DNA of 64,000 bases from Actinoplanes lobatus (GTDB lineage Bacteria > Actinomycetota > Actinomycetes > Mycobacteriales > Micromonosporaceae): contig NZ_JACHNC010000001.1 of NCBI RefSeq assembly GCF_014205215.1, positions 7,188,501 through 7,252,500 on the forward strand, read 5' to 3'. A program made the translations under genes and the position numbers. Below are positions 16,221 through 25,238 of this stretch, piece after piece (positions within the stretch are counted from its first letter, which is position 1; the number at the start of each line of letters is the position of its first letter). The notes below the pieces were generated by a model that made no database searches, was not told where the DNA came from, and saw only the letters and a list, made by a program, of their open reading frames with translations.

Positions 16221-18479
16221 TCATACCATGGAGGTGGAGAACCGCTGCCAGACCCGGTGGGAGCCGAGGAACCGCTCGACGGCGTCGAGAGTCTCCGGAC
16301 CCGACTCCGTGGCGATCACACCGGGCGTGCCGATGATGCCGGCCTGATCGAGAACCGATGCGCCGTCGCCCCAGGCACCGATCGCCTTGGCGTGCCGCCA
16401 CGCCTCGTCGACCATCAGCAGCACGCGCGGGTCGACCGTGACGTCGTCGGCGGCTGCGGCCTTGGCGTCGCGGGCAGGTAGCGCGTCCGGGGCGGGCGGC
16501 GGCGCGGCGGCGAGCAGCAAGGCGTCGAACTCGACGGACCGTGCCGTGGCGAACGTGCGCTGCGCGGTCACTGTGCCGATCGTCCCGCCGTGCGGCGCGA
16601 TGATCAGCGGCACCATGCCGGCGGCGATCAACGCCTCCCGCACCGAGGCCACCCCGTCGGGCTCCTCATCGCCGATGACGATGCCGACGATCCGGCCGTC
16701 GGCCGGCCATGTCTGGCCCATCTGGGACAGCGCCGGGCTCGGGGTGACCTCGGTAACCGGCTGCGCCGGCTCCGGCACGGGCATTCCGAGACCGGCCGCG
16801 ACCTGCTCGCACAGCAGCGGGTCCACGTTGGCCAGGCACTGCAGCTGTCGTTGTTTGATCGCCTGCTCGTAGCACTTGCCGAGTTCGAAGGTGTATGCCG
16901 CGATGATGTGCTCCTTCTCCACCGGCGACATGCTCTGCCAGAAGAGGCGGACCTGGCTGAAGTGGTCATCGAAGGAGACCGGGTTGGCCCGGATCTTGGG
17001 TGCTTCGGCGACCCGGACCGGCACGTCGACGAAGGCGTTCTCGGCGTCGCCCGCCTCGAACGGGTTGCCGCCGTCGAGCGAGTTGGGCCGGTAGGGCGCG
17101 ACTCCCGCGTGGACGGCCTGCTGGTGGAAGCCGTCGCGCAGCATGTCGTTGACCGGGGCGTGCGGGCGGTTGATCGGGATCTGCGGGAAGTTCGGCCCGG
17201 CGAGCCGGGTCAGCTGCGTGTCGACGTAGGAGAAGAGCCGGCCCTGCAGCAGCGGGTCATTGGTGACGTCGATGCCGGGCGGCAGGTTGCCGAGGTGGAA
17301 GGCGACCTGCTCGGTCTCGGCGAAGAAGTTGGTCGGCGTGCGGTTGAGCACGAGGCGGCCGACCGGCTGCACCTCGGCCAACTCCTCCGGAACGATCTTG
17401 GTCGGGTCGAGTAGGTCGATCCCCGCGAACGTCTCCTCGGGGGTGTCCGGGAAGACCTGCAGGCCAAGTTCCCACTCGGGGTAGGCGCCGGCCTCGATCG
17501 CGTCGTAGAGATCGCGACGGTGGAAGTCGGGGTCGACACCGCAGATCAGTTGTGCCTCCTCCCACGTCAGCGAGTGCACGCCGAGCTTGGGCTTCCAGTG
17601 GAACTTGACCAGCACCGTCTCTCCGGCGTTGTTGATCAGCCGGAAGGTGTGCACCCCGAAACCTTCCATGGTCCGGAAGGAGCGCGGGATGCCCCGATCG
17701 GACATGTTCCAGATCGTGTGGTGCTGCGCCTCGGTGTGCAGTGACACGAAGTCCCAGAACGTGTCGTGCGCGCTCTGCGCCTGCGGGATCTCGCGGTCCG
17801 GGTGCGGCTTGGCGGCGTGGATGATGTCCGGGAACTTGATCGCGTCCTGGATGAAGAAGACCGGGATGTTGTTGCCGACCAGGTCGAAGGTGCCCTCGTC
17901 GGTGTAGAACTTCGTGGCGAAGCCGCGTGTGTCACGGACCGTGTCGGCCGAGCCGCGGGAGCCGAGCACGGTGGAGAATCGGACGAAGACCGGTGTCTGC
18001 GCGTCCTTCTTCAGAAAGGCCGCCCGGGTGAGCCCCGCCGCAGTGCCGTACGAGGTGAACGATCCGTGCGCGCCGGTTCCGCGAGCGTGCACCACCCGCT
18101 CGGGGATGCGTTCGTGGTCGAAGTGGGTGATCTTCTCGCGCAGGTGGTGATCCTGCAGAAGCACCGGACCGCGCGGACCGGCCTTGAGTGAATGGTCGGT
18201 GTCTCGCAGCCGCGCTCCCTGCGCCGTGGTGAGGTAGGCGCCCTGCTGCCCGTTCGCGGTGGGCGCGGCGCCGGTCTCGGCGCCGGTGGGGGTACGAGTG
18301 TCCGGTGTGCCCTGCTCGCCCTTTGGGGGCAGCGGGTCGTGCGGGATGGTCACTTCCTCCACCGTCGGCGTGCCGCTGCCCGGCGCGCCGGGCACATGCG
18401 AGCTGAGCGCATCAGCCACCTTGGCCGCGGCGTTCTCCACGACATCCTCGACCTTCTCGACGGGCTTGCGCGGGACCAT
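16221..18479 (-). CDS. katE: Large-subunit monofunctional catalase, HPII/KatE type
   Basis: A haem catalase of 752 residues, typical for the large-subunit clade. An N-terminal extension of about 70 residues is followed by the core with the distal histidine region RVVHARGTGAHGSF, the distal asparagine strand FDLVGNNIPVFFIQD, and the proximal haem-ligand tyrosine in GRLFSYVDTQLTR. The last 150 residues (GRIVGIVIGDEEPDG onward) form the flavodoxin/class-I-amidotransferase-like domain that defines this clade. The ATG at 18479 is preceded by AAGGAG seven bases away; a longer in-frame reading exists but lacks support. It decomposes hydrogen peroxide in the cytoplasm, often in stationary or spore stages. 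Confidence 0.96.
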   Translation of the reverse strand: MVPRKPVEKVEDVVENAAAKVADALSSHVPGAPGSGTPTVEEVTIPHDPLPPKGEQGTPDTRTPTGAETGAAPTANGQQGAYLTTAQGARLRDTDHSLKAGPRGPVLLQDHHLREKITHFDHERIPERVVHARGTGAHGSFTSYGTAAGLTRAAFLKKDAQTPVFVRFSTVLGSRGSADTVRDTRGFATKFYTDEGTFDLVGNNIPVFFIQDAIKFPDIIHAAKPHPDREIPQAQSAHDTFWDFVSLHTEAQHHTIWNMSDRGIPRSFRTMEGFGVHTFRLINNAGETVLVKFHWKPKLGVHSLTWEEAQLICGVDPDFHRRDLYDAIEAGAYPEWELGLQVFPDTPEETFAGIDLLDPTKIVPEELAEVQPVGRLVLNRTPTNFFAETEQVAFHLGNLPPGIDVTNDPLLQGRLFSYVDTQLTRLAGPNFPQIPINRPHAPVNDMLRDGFHQQAVHAGVAPYRPNSLDGGNPFEAGDAENAFVDVPVRVAEAPKIRANPVSFDDHFSQVRLFWQSMSPVEKEHIIAAYTFELGKCYEQAIKQRQLQCLANVDPLLCEQVAAGLGMPVPEPAQPVTEVTPSPALSQMGQTWPADGRIVGIVIGDEEPDGVASVREALIAAGMVPLIIAPHGGTIGTVTAQRTFATARSVEFDALLLAAAPPPAPDALPARDAKAAAADDVTVDPRVLLMVDEAWRHAKAIGAWGDGASVLDQAGIIGTPGVIATESGPETLDAVERFLGSHRVWQRFSTSMV

Positions 18480-18690
18480 CCCGGTCTCCTTCCGCTCGGT
18501 GAGCGTCTGGCGGATACCCGCCACAAAGCGGGTCAATCTTCACGCCCGCCAGGCAGCGGAATTGCGCATTCCGCCGCCGGCGAATCTTGTAGTTCGCGCG
18601 ACATCGCCCGCACGGGGGCGCCTGGGAGCGGCACGTAACGCTTAGGCTGGCCTGGCGCGCTGCGACGTGTCAGCGGCGACCTCGCGCCCG

Positions 18691-19893
18691 TTAGTACGGC
18701 GGCGAGCCGGAGGTAGCCGTCGGTTGCCATTCGACGAGGACCGCGCTGGCGTCGTCCTGCAGTTGTCCGTCTTGGTAATCGAGGATGGCGTGAACGAGCC
18801 GGCGCATGGTTTCGGGCGCCGAGAGTTGATCGGCCAGGGCACGGGTGATGAACTCGACGAGTCGGGCGGTGCCGAAGAATTCGTTGTCGAGCGTGCGGGC
18901 TTCGATGACGCCGTCGGTGTAGAGCAGGATGCGATCGCCCGGCTGCAAGGTCTCTTCCGTCACCGTGGGGCTGCGCCCGAACCGACGACCGAGTCCCAGG
19001 GGTAGCGCGGTGGGCGCGACGAACTCCGTGACCAGTTTTCCATCGCGTAGGAGTAGTTCGGCGGGATGTCCGGCGGAGATCCGGCGTAGTGCGCCGGTGG
19101 CGGCGTTGAGTTCGCACAGGACTGCGGTGACGAAGGCGTGCGGGTGTTTGCGGGCGATCCAGCCGTCGACGGAGTTGTAGATCTCCGCCAGGTCGAGCCC
19201 GCCGCGGCGGGCATTGCGGTAGGCGTTGATCGCCAGCGAGGTGATCGTGCTGGCGTCGAGGCCGTGCCCGGCGGCGTCAAAGATCGCCAGGCGGAGGATG
19301 TCGCCGTTGACGGCATAGTCGAAGGCGTCACCACCGACGTCGTAGCAGGGTTCCAGCACGGCGCTGACCGCGATGTCACAGCCGATGAAGGTCAATGGTG
19401 GCAGGAGATTCCACAACACCTCAGCGGCCAGCTGCATCGGTTGCCGGCGGCGGGTGAGCTCAACCGCGTCGCCGTAGGCACGCCGTGTCATGACCAGCTC
19501 GGCCAGCAGGCTGGCTACCAGCGGGAGGTCGTGCCGATGCTGGTCGGATATCGCATCGGTGACGGCTTCCAATACGCCGAGGCGCTCGGTGCCGTTGAGC
19601 AGTGGCACCCACAGACGGTGCGCGTGTTCGTCTCTGGTCTCGTAGATCTCGGTCAGTGCGAATGCCCGTCCGGGCAGGGTGCCGTCGACGGCGATCGGCG
19701 CTCTGGCGGGAGCTTCCGGACCGGGCAGTGGTCGTAGCTGTCGTTGGTCGTAGTCAACGAGATAGACGACCACTTCCCGCGCGTTGACCAGAGGTGCGAA
19801 CCGCGTTATTGCGGCCGCGACATCTTCGGGCCGGGCATGATGCGAAGCGGTCAGCAGCCGACTGAGCAGCCGCAGCAGATCGGCCACCAGCAC
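18691..19893 (-). CDS. GAF-domain PP2C-type serine phosphatase, RsbU-like
   Basis: A protein of 400 residues. The first 150 form a GAF-like sensor, and the rest is a SpoIIE/RsbU-type PP2C phosphatase: CYDVGGDAFDYA (metal-binding aspartate), LAIFDAAGHGLDAS, and near the end GDRILLYTDGVIEARTLDNEFFG and DDASAVLVEW. Such enzymes dephosphorylate anti-anti-sigma factors, linking a signal to a stress sigma factor. No partner anti-sigma or STAS gene is seen adjacent, so the target is unknown. Catalase lies downstream in the same orientation but 211 bases away; shared stress regulation is possible, not shown. Confidence 0.92.
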   Translation of the reverse strand: MLVADLLRLLSRLLTASHHARPEDVAAAITRFAPLVNAREVVVYLVDYDQRQLRPLPGPEAPARAPIAVDGTLPGRAFALTEIYETRDEHAHRLWVPLLNGTERLGVLEAVTDAISDQHRHDLPLVASLLAELVMTRRAYGDAVELTRRRQPMQLAAEVLWNLLPPLTFIGCDIAVSAVLEPCYDVGGDAFDYAVNGDILRLAIFDAAGHGLDASTITSLAINAYRNARRGGLDLAEIYNSVDGWIARKHPHAFVTAVLCELNAATGALRRISAGHPAELLLRDGKLVTEFVAPTALPLGLGRRFGRSPTVTEETLQPGDRILLYTDGVIEARTLDNEFFGTARLVEFITRALADQLSAPETMRRLVHAILDYQDGQLQDDASAVLVEWQPTATSGSPPY

Positions 19894-20246
19894 CTCCGCC
19901 TCACATTGTGATCAGCGGCCGCGAGCACGTGTGGATCGAGCATATCGGCCGGGGTGCGGGGCACGCCGAAAACCGCGGACGATGATGATGGTGTGCCGAA
20001 GACGCGGGCACGAACCAAGCCGGCGGGGCGGGCACCACACCAGTGCCGCTCTACCCGACAGCACACTCGTGATATTCCGGGCAACCGATGACCTTCCCGG
20101 TGCCAGGTGTCAGAGCAGCATAGAGGCTGGAGGTACTGGCCCGGATGTTTCCTGGGCGGCCGGACCCGGTAACCATGGGCGCTCCGCGGAACGTACCCCT
20201 GGCAAGGTGTGGTTAGCGTCCCCGGCAGGCCGAAATACTTTGTGAC
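19894..20246. other. Intergenic region between divergent genes
   Basis: About 350 bases separate the phosphatase (leftward) from the XRE regulator (rightward). I see no convincing gene or strong inverted repeat; promoters for both genes should lie here. Confidence 0.5.
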
Positions 20247-20684
20247 GTGAACGCGAAACGACAGCTCGGCGAGTTCCTGCAGACCCGCCGCTCACAGCTG
20301 AAGCCGGAGGACGTCGGTCTGGCCACCTACGGCGACCGGCGGAGGGTGAGCGGGCTGCGCCGGGAAGAACTGGCGCTGCTTGCCGGAGTCAGTGCCTCGT
20401 ACTATTCGAGACTCGAACAGGGGCAGTTCTCGAATGCCTCGGCGCAGGTTCTGGACGCCATCGCCGCGGCGCTGCGACTCGACGAGACGGAGCGCAGGCA
20501 CCTGCACGATCTGGCCGGTGGGACCCGGCGGCGGGCCGGCGTCCGGCGAGCACCGCTGGAGCGCGTCACCCCAGCGGTGCGCCAGCTCATGGCGGCGCTG
20601 GGGGAGGTGCCTGTTCTAGGTCTCATCCTTGCCTGGCGCCGGCCACGACCAGGTTGGGGTAACGAGGTGTGTATCGGCCGGTGA
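20247..20684 (+). CDS. XRE-family (MmyB-type) regulator, 3'-truncated
   Basis: The N-terminal half of a MmyB-like regulator: a helix-turn-helix at residues 8-80 with VSGLRREELALLAGVSASYYSRLEQGQFSNAS and VLDAIAAALRLDETERRHLHDLA. The family normally has about 270 residues with a C-terminal ligand-binding domain that begins LGRRxDVLAWN. Here the match stops near residue 124 (ALGEVPVLGLILAW) and runs into the 3' end of the convergent oxidoreductase gene, which it overlaps by about 60 bases. It may still make a DNA-binding fragment but has lost its effector domain. In intact relatives the regulator usually controls an adjacent short-chain dehydrogenase or similar gene. Confidence 0.8.
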   Translation: MNAKRQLGEFLQTRRSQLKPEDVGLATYGDRRRVSGLRREELALLAGVSASYYSRLEQGQFSNASAQVLDAIAAALRLDETERRHLHDLAGGTRRRAGVRRAPLERVTPAVRQLMAALGEVPVLGLILAWRRPRPGWGNEVCIGR

Positions 20685-21753
20685 CTTGGAGGACGAAGTT
20701 CTTGAGCATTGCCACCGGGAGGCCGGTGCGTACCTTCCCGTGCGGGTTGCCGTCGAGGTCCGTGGGCTGGAGGATGCCGTCACGCCTGCCGAGGCTGATG
20801 CACAGTGCGTCGTCCTTTGCGCGTAGTGGGGCGGGGGTGCGTCCGGCCAGGCGGGCGGTGATCGCGTGGAAGGCGCACGCGGCGGCCAGGCTTCCGGGCC
20901 CGCAGCCCATGCGTAGCATCCGCCCGTCCTGGTTGTGTGCGGCCGCGGCGTCCCCGACGCCGTAGACCTCGAGGTGGGAAAGCGAGCGCAGGGTTCCGTC
21001 CACGACCATGCGTCCGCGTTCGTCGACGGCCAGGCCGGCCTCGCGTGCCAGTTCCGGGACTCTGAAGCCGGCGGTCCACGCCACCGCGTCGGCGCCGATG
21101 TGATCGCCACCCGCCAGCAACAGTCCGTCCGCGTCGACCTTGGCGACGTCGGCGTTCTCCCATACCTGGATGCCGAGGCGGTCGAGGGCCCGGTGCAGGT
21201 ATTCCCGGCCGTGCCAGGACAGCCCTTCGCCCAGCGCTCCTCGGGAGACCAGTCGCACCGTACGGTCGGGATAGCTTTCGGCCAGTTCGGTGGCCGTCTC
21301 CAGACCGGTCGGCCCGGCGCCGACGACGGCGACCGTGCCGGCGGTGCGCATCTGATCGCGGAGCCGTTCGGCCTGTTCGGCGACGGCCACGGAACAGGCG
21401 TGCTCGGCCGCGCCGGGGACGGCATCGGTGTCGGCGTGGCTGCCCAGCGCGTACACCAGCAGGTCGTAGTCGATCGGTGGGACGCCGCCTGCCAGCTCGA
21501 TCTGGCGTTCCTGCAGGTCGATGCGAGTGACCTGATCGATGATCAGCCGGATGCGGCTGCCTCTGAGAAGGTCGTGCAACGGCAGGTGGCGAACCTGCTT
21601 GCCGCCGGCGAGCTGGTGGTTGCGCATACGCTCGACGAACCGGTCACGGTTGTTGACCAGTGTGACGGTCGCGCCGGTACGTTTGGCGAGCAGCTGGGCG
21701 GTCGCCAGACCGGTGTATCCGGCGCCCAGGACCGCGATGTGCGGGGTGTTCAT
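20623..21753 (-). CDS. FAD-dependent NAD(P)H oxidoreductase, NDH-2-like, ECF41-associated
   Basis: A flavoprotein of 376 residues with an N-terminal FAD motif HIAVLGAGYTGLATAQLL, a central NAD(P)-binding motif VAVVGAGPTGLETATELA, and EVYGVGDAAAAHNQDG, the conserved GD that contacts FAD. It resembles type II NADH dehydrogenases and carotenoid/disulfide-type oxidoreductases without a cysteine pair. ATG 21753 is chosen because homology begins there. The gene lies next to a sigma factor with ECF41 landmarks. ECF41 genes are known to pair with a carboxymuconolactone decarboxylase, an oxidoreductase or an epimerase, so this is the expected target gene. Confidence 0.9.
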   Translation of the reverse strand: MNTPHIAVLGAGYTGLATAQLLAKRTGATVTLVNNRDRFVERMRNHQLAGGKQVRHLPLHDLLRGSRIRLIIDQVTRIDLQERQIELAGGVPPIDYDLLVYALGSHADTDAVPGAAEHACSVAVAEQAERLRDQMRTAGTVAVVGAGPTGLETATELAESYPDRTVRLVSRGALGEGLSWHGREYLHRALDRLGIQVWENADVAKVDADGLLLAGGDHIGADAVAWTAGFRVPELAREAGLAVDERGRMVVDGTLRSLSHLEVYGVGDAAAAHNQDGRMLRMGCGPGSLAAACAFHAITARLAGRTPAPLRAKDDALCISLGRRDGILQPTDLDGNPHGKVRTGLPVAMLKNFVLQVTGRYTPRYPNLVVAGARQG

Positions 21754-21787
21754 GAACGTGGTGTCCCTTCGTCGTTCGGCACCGGAT

Positions 21788-21815
21788 GAACGGGCGAGGG
21801 ACGTGATTCGTGACA
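21788..21815 (-). promoter_or_regulatory. Candidate ECF41 promoter
   Basis: On the minus strand TGTCAC, a 17-base spacer and CGTTC precede the oxidoreductase start by about 35 bases. This closely resembles the TGTCACA/CGTC promoter described for ECF41 sigma factors. Confidence 0.6.
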
Positions 21816-21831
21816 ACAACCAGAGAAACAA

Positions 21832-22704
21832 TCAGATTTTCTGCTTCTTGAGGAAAGCCAGCTTGTCCGGGTTCGCTATGGTACGGATCGCAGCGATACG
21901 GTCGCCCTCGAACTCGACAACGGTGACCCCGGACAGCAGGCCGTCGAGGTACAGCACGACGGCGGGCTCGCCGTTCACCACCTCCGGCGTCATGCGGATC
22001 CGCGGTGAATACCTGGTCAGCGCGAGCAGGTGCCGCAGGACCTCCTGCCTGCCGGCCAGCGGACGCCGCGTCGCCGTCGCCTTGCCGCCACCGTCGGCCC
22101 AGGCCACCACGTCCTCGGCCAGCATCCCCTCCAGTGCCGGCACGTCCCCGCTCAAGGTGGCCTCCAAGAACCGCTCCAGCAGCTTTCGATGCTGCCCCGG
22201 CTCGGCGGTGAACCGCGTCCGCGCCGCGGCGACATGGCGCTGCGCCCGGCGGTACAACTGCCGCACATGCGGCTCGTTGTCCTCAAGGATCTGCGCGATT
22301 TCACGGTGGCTGTGGCCGAACGCCTCACGCAGTACGAACACGGCCCGTTCCGGTGGTGTCAGCCGCTCCAGCAGCACCAGCATCCCCATCGACAGCGACT
22401 CCCGCTGTTCTACGGTCTCGATCGGATCGAGTGCGTCACCATCGATGATCACCGGTTCAGGCAGCCACGGTCCGACGTAACTCTCCCGCCGCACCCGCGC
22501 CGAGGTGAGCCGGTCCAGGCACAGGTTGGTGACCACCTTGGTCAGCCATGCCTCCGGCGAAACCGCTGTGTCATGGCGCTCCCAGCGCAGGTAGGCGTCC
22601 TGGACCACGTCCTCCGCCTCGGACGCCTCCCCTAGCATCCGGTAGGCCACCCCGAACAGGCGCCGACGGTTGGCCTCGAACCGTTGCAGCCGCTCCGGGA
22701 TCAT
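21832..22704 (-). CDS. sigJ: ECF41-type RNA polymerase sigma factor, SigJ-like
   Basis: A sigma factor of 290 residues with regions 2 (RLFGVAYRMLGEASEAEDVVQDAYLRW) and 4 (LTPPERAVFVLREAFGHSHREIAQIL), followed by a SnoaL-like C-terminal domain. All three ECF41 signatures are present: WLPEP between the sigma regions, DGGGK in the C-terminal domain, and NPDKL near the end. In this group the fused C-terminal domain tunes activity in place of a separate anti-sigma factor. ATG 22704 was chosen since the protein family begins with a short run before RLFGVAYRML; GTG 22710 is an alternative. It lies upstream of the oxidoreductase it probably controls. Confidence 0.93.
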   Translation of the reverse strand: MIPERLQRFEANRRRLFGVAYRMLGEASEAEDVVQDAYLRWERHDTAVSPEAWLTKVVTNLCLDRLTSARVRRESYVGPWLPEPVIIDGDALDPIETVEQRESLSMGMLVLLERLTPPERAVFVLREAFGHSHREIAQILEDNEPHVRQLYRRAQRHVAAARTRFTAEPGQHRKLLERFLEATLSGDVPALEGMLAEDVVAWADGGGKATATRRPLAGRQEVLRHLLALTRYSPRIRMTPEVVNGEPAVVLYLDGLLSGVTVVEFEGDRIAAIRTIANPDKLAFLKKQKI

Positions 22705-22830
22705 GCCCACACCATAGCCAGCGGCAGGATCCTCACATGGCCGAAGCGAGGGCATTCACATGTGCCACGACGTGACTGCGGACAGTAATCTGCTGGAGGT
22801 GTCGGCACGTCCCGTGCTTTCCTCATTTTC

Positions 22831-23469
22831 ATGGTGTCTGCCGATCACTTGCTCGCTTTCGCGGCCATGTCGTTCCTGCTGATATTGATGCCTGGACCCA
22901 GCGTGTTGTTCGTGGTCGGGCGGGCGCTGGCACACGGGCGCCGCGCCGCGCTGACCACGGTCGTAGGCAACACGCTTGGCGCCTACCTGCTCGTCGTGGC
23001 CGTGGCCTTGGGGACTGCGTCCATCGTCGAACGTTCGGTCGTCGTATTCACTGTGCTCAAGTTGGCGGGCGCTGCCTATCTGATCTACCTCGGTGTCAAA
23101 GCCTGGCGGGAGCGCGACTCGCTGGAGGCTGCCGTTGCCGACGCACGAGCGGCGAGCGGCGGCCTGCGCACCTTCTGGGAGGGATTCATGGTCGGTGTGT
23201 CGAACCCCAAGACCATCGTGTTCTTCCTGGCTGTGCTGCCGCAATTCGTCGACCGTAGCCAGGGTCATGTCGGGGTGCAGATGTTGGTGCTCGGTCTGGT
23301 TTTCAACGTCATTGCCGTGGTCTCCGACAGCATCTGGGGTCTGGCCGCGGCCACTGCACGGGACTGGTTCACCCGCTCACCACGACGGCTTTCCCTGGTC
23401 GGCGGTATCGGTGGGCTCACCTTGATCGGTCTGGGCGTCACGGTGGCCGTCACCGGACGCAAGGACTGA
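22831..23469 (+). CDS. LysE/RhtB-family exporter
   Basis: An inner-membrane protein of 212 residues with the six-helix pattern of LysE/RhtB amino-acid exporters. It begins LLAFAAMSFLLILMPGPSVLFVVGRAL, containing the conserved PGP of helix 1, then has GNTLGAYLLVVAVALG, AYLIYLGVKAWR, and the FMVGVSNPKTIVFFLAVLPQFV block that marks the family. The substrate (amino acid, homoserine lactone or other) cannot be told. It is transcribed away from the sigma factor gene with about 125 bases between the two starts, so a shared divergent promoter region is possible. Confidence 0.93.
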   Translation: MVSADHLLAFAAMSFLLILMPGPSVLFVVGRALAHGRRAALTTVVGNTLGAYLLVVAVALGTASIVERSVVVFTVLKLAGAAYLIYLGVKAWRERDSLEAAVADARAASGGLRTFWEGFMVGVSNPKTIVFFLAVLPQFVDRSQGHVGVQMLVLGLVFNVIAVVSDSIWGLAAATARDWFTRSPRRLSLVGGIGGLTLIGLGVTVAVTGRKD

Positions 23470-23824
23470 GTTAGCCGCCGATCGCGAGTACAAATACTTC
23501 ACGCAGACCGTGCGGCGCCTGGCCTGCGGCCTGTTCACCGAGTACTCGACCAGGTCCCGCGTCCACCCCGAGCCAGTGCGGTGTCGCATCTTGACGCCGA
23601 AGGTCGAGACATCGCCACTGCACGCACCAGCGGTCAGCAGGCTGGCCGACTCGTGCTCGAACCTGTCAAGCCCCGGGTTTGATGGAGAGGACCCTTCCGG
23701 CTGCGGCGTTTGCTTGCGGGATCCGGTGTCCACCGTGCCGGAGGTGTGACACGAAAGCAGGAGACGAGCTGTGCTCACGTCCTCATAGGATTTGCGTATT
23801 AGCAGCTAGGGTGCGGGGGATCCC
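23470..23824. other. Intergenic region without a recognised gene
   Basis: No family-like reading frame is seen on either strand. The stretch just before the RTX gene should hold its promoter. A purine-rich GTGCGGGGGAT lies before its ATG as a weak ribosome-binding site. Confidence 0.4.
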
Positions 23825-24733
23825 ATGATTAATCTCGACCGTAAGAAGCTGGCCGCGATCGGTGTGGCGGCCGCTGCCGCGACTACTCTCTTCGCTTCGC
23901 CGGCGCAGGCTGCCACGGCGGCCAAGGCCCAGGTGGTGGGGAAGAACGGAACCATCGTCCGGTTCACCGCGGCGCCGGGGCAGGCGAATTCGTTGGTCAT
24001 CACGATCTCTGGGCGTACCGTGACGCTCGACGACAAGGTCGCCATCAAGGCCGGCGATGGTTGCAAAGCGGTCAAGGGTGACAAGACCAAGGTCAGGTGC
24101 GCCACGTCGAAGACGCCGACCGAACTCAGCGTCACGCTCGGCGACAAGAACGACAAGGTCGCCAACAAGACCAAGGTTCCCCTGACTGCCGAGGGCGGCA
24201 CCGGTGACGATGTCCTGCGGGGCGGGTCGGGCCGCGACCGCCTCTTCGGTGGCGCCGGCAAGGACCAGCTGTTCGGCGGTGCGGGAAGGGACGCTCTCGA
24301 TGGAGAGGCCGGTGTTGACTTCGTCGACGGTGGAGCCGGCGATGACTGGCTGCAGGGCGGGCTCGGTGACGACACCGTGTTCGGTGGCGCCGGCAACGAC
24401 ACCGTCTACGGCCACGACGGCATCGACGACCTCCAGGGCGGGCTCGGCAACGACACCATCCGCGGCGGCCGTGGCAACGACCACGTGCAGGGCGGCCCGG
24501 GTAAGGACAAGATTTACGGCGAGGCCGGCAACGACGACCTGATCGGCGGCGTCCTCGACGGCGACGCGCCGGACAGCGGCGACATCATCCGCGGCGGCAG
24601 GGGTAACGACTACCTGCTCGGCGGCTACGGCGACGACACCCTGTACGGCGAGGCCGGCGACGACAACCTGGTCGGCGGCTTCGGTAAGGACAGGCTGGTC
24701 GGCGGTCCCGGCACCGACACCCTCACCCAGTAG
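23825..24733 (+). CDS. Secreted RTX-type calcium-binding repeat protein
   Basis: A protein of 302 residues with a Sec signal peptide (positive start, hydrophobic AAIGVAAAAATTLFA, cleavage after SPAQA near residue 29), a 90-residue beta-rich linker, and 18 nonapeptides of GGxGxDxLx type from about residue 124 to the end. These fold as a calcium-binding beta roll. One longer insertion (VLDGDAPDSGD) interrupts the array near residue 245. No type I secretion genes are nearby and the signal peptide indicates Sec export. No enzymatic domain is present, so the function may be structural, adhesive or calcium-dependent; I cannot assign it further. Confidence 0.93.
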   Translation: MINLDRKKLAAIGVAAAAATTLFASPAQAATAAKAQVVGKNGTIVRFTAAPGQANSLVITISGRTVTLDDKVAIKAGDGCKAVKGDKTKVRCATSKTPTELSVTLGDKNDKVANKTKVPLTAEGGTGDDVLRGGSGRDRLFGGAGKDQLFGGAGRDALDGEAGVDFVDGGAGDDWLQGGLGDDTVFGGAGNDTVYGHDGIDDLQGGLGNDTIRGGRGNDHVQGGPGKDKIYGEAGNDDLIGGVLDGDAPDSGDIIRGGRGNDYLLGGYGDDTLYGEAGDDNLVGGFGKDRLVGGPGTDTLTQ

Positions 24734-24748
24734 TCCGCAGTCGAAGTC

Positions 24749-24782
24749 AGCGTGGGCCGGGCGTTGCCGCCCGGCCCACGCT
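24749..24782 (+). terminator. Hairpin terminator after the RTX gene
   Basis: A perfect 15-bp inverted repeat (AGCGTGGGCCGGGCG and its complement) with a 4-base loop starts 15 bases after the stop codon. No T-tract follows. Confidence 0.8.
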
Positions 24783-24955
24783 GTGTAGGTCAGCCGCCGT
24801 GGAACGAACCGTCGTAGACCTTGAAGTCCAGTCGCGTGATCAAGTCGAATCTGGTCCGGCTGCCGGCGAGCGCCCCGGATTCCGTGTGCCCGCACGCGGC
24901 GAGTTCGTGGTAAGCCCACCCCGGAACCGCCGCCTACACCGCTGACTAGGGCGGC

Positions 24956-25135
24956 AGGTCGTCCCATGACCTGCGGCGCTGCCAGGCCATCGAGAAGGCC
25001 AGCCGGTTGCAGGGCGCGAAACGCGTTGCGGCGGCCCGTGGTGAGCTGCCGCTGCCGGTCGGGCTGGTCTACGGCATCGACGGGCAGATTGTGCTCGATG
25101 CGGACGAGCAGGTCCGTCAGGCGGTGGCCGGTCGC
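24956..25135 (+). pseudogene. Serine recombinase, internal fragment
   Basis: One frame reads LRRCQAIEKASR, GAKRVAAARGELPLPVGLVYG and IDGQIVLDADEQVRQAV. This matches the conserved middle of large serine recombinases/IS607-Tn-type resolvases (G-RLPVGLVYDxxGxVVLDPDExV). Nothing before or after in this frame continues the protein. It is a relic of a recombinase or transposon remnant, left between the RTX gene and a small membrane protein. Confidence 0.5.
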
Positions 25136-25238
25136 AGAACCGGCGGTGGGTGTCGTCAACATCGAGCCCGACCGCTCCGCAGTGAACCAGCCAGGCCGAG
25201 GCGCGTGCGCCTGGCGTACCGGATCTACGCTGTCGATC

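Noticed and set aside
23377..23778. Minus-strand frame of 133 codons overlapping the LysE exporter
   Set aside because: Composition is random-looking and it overlaps a well-supported gene; no ribosome-binding site.
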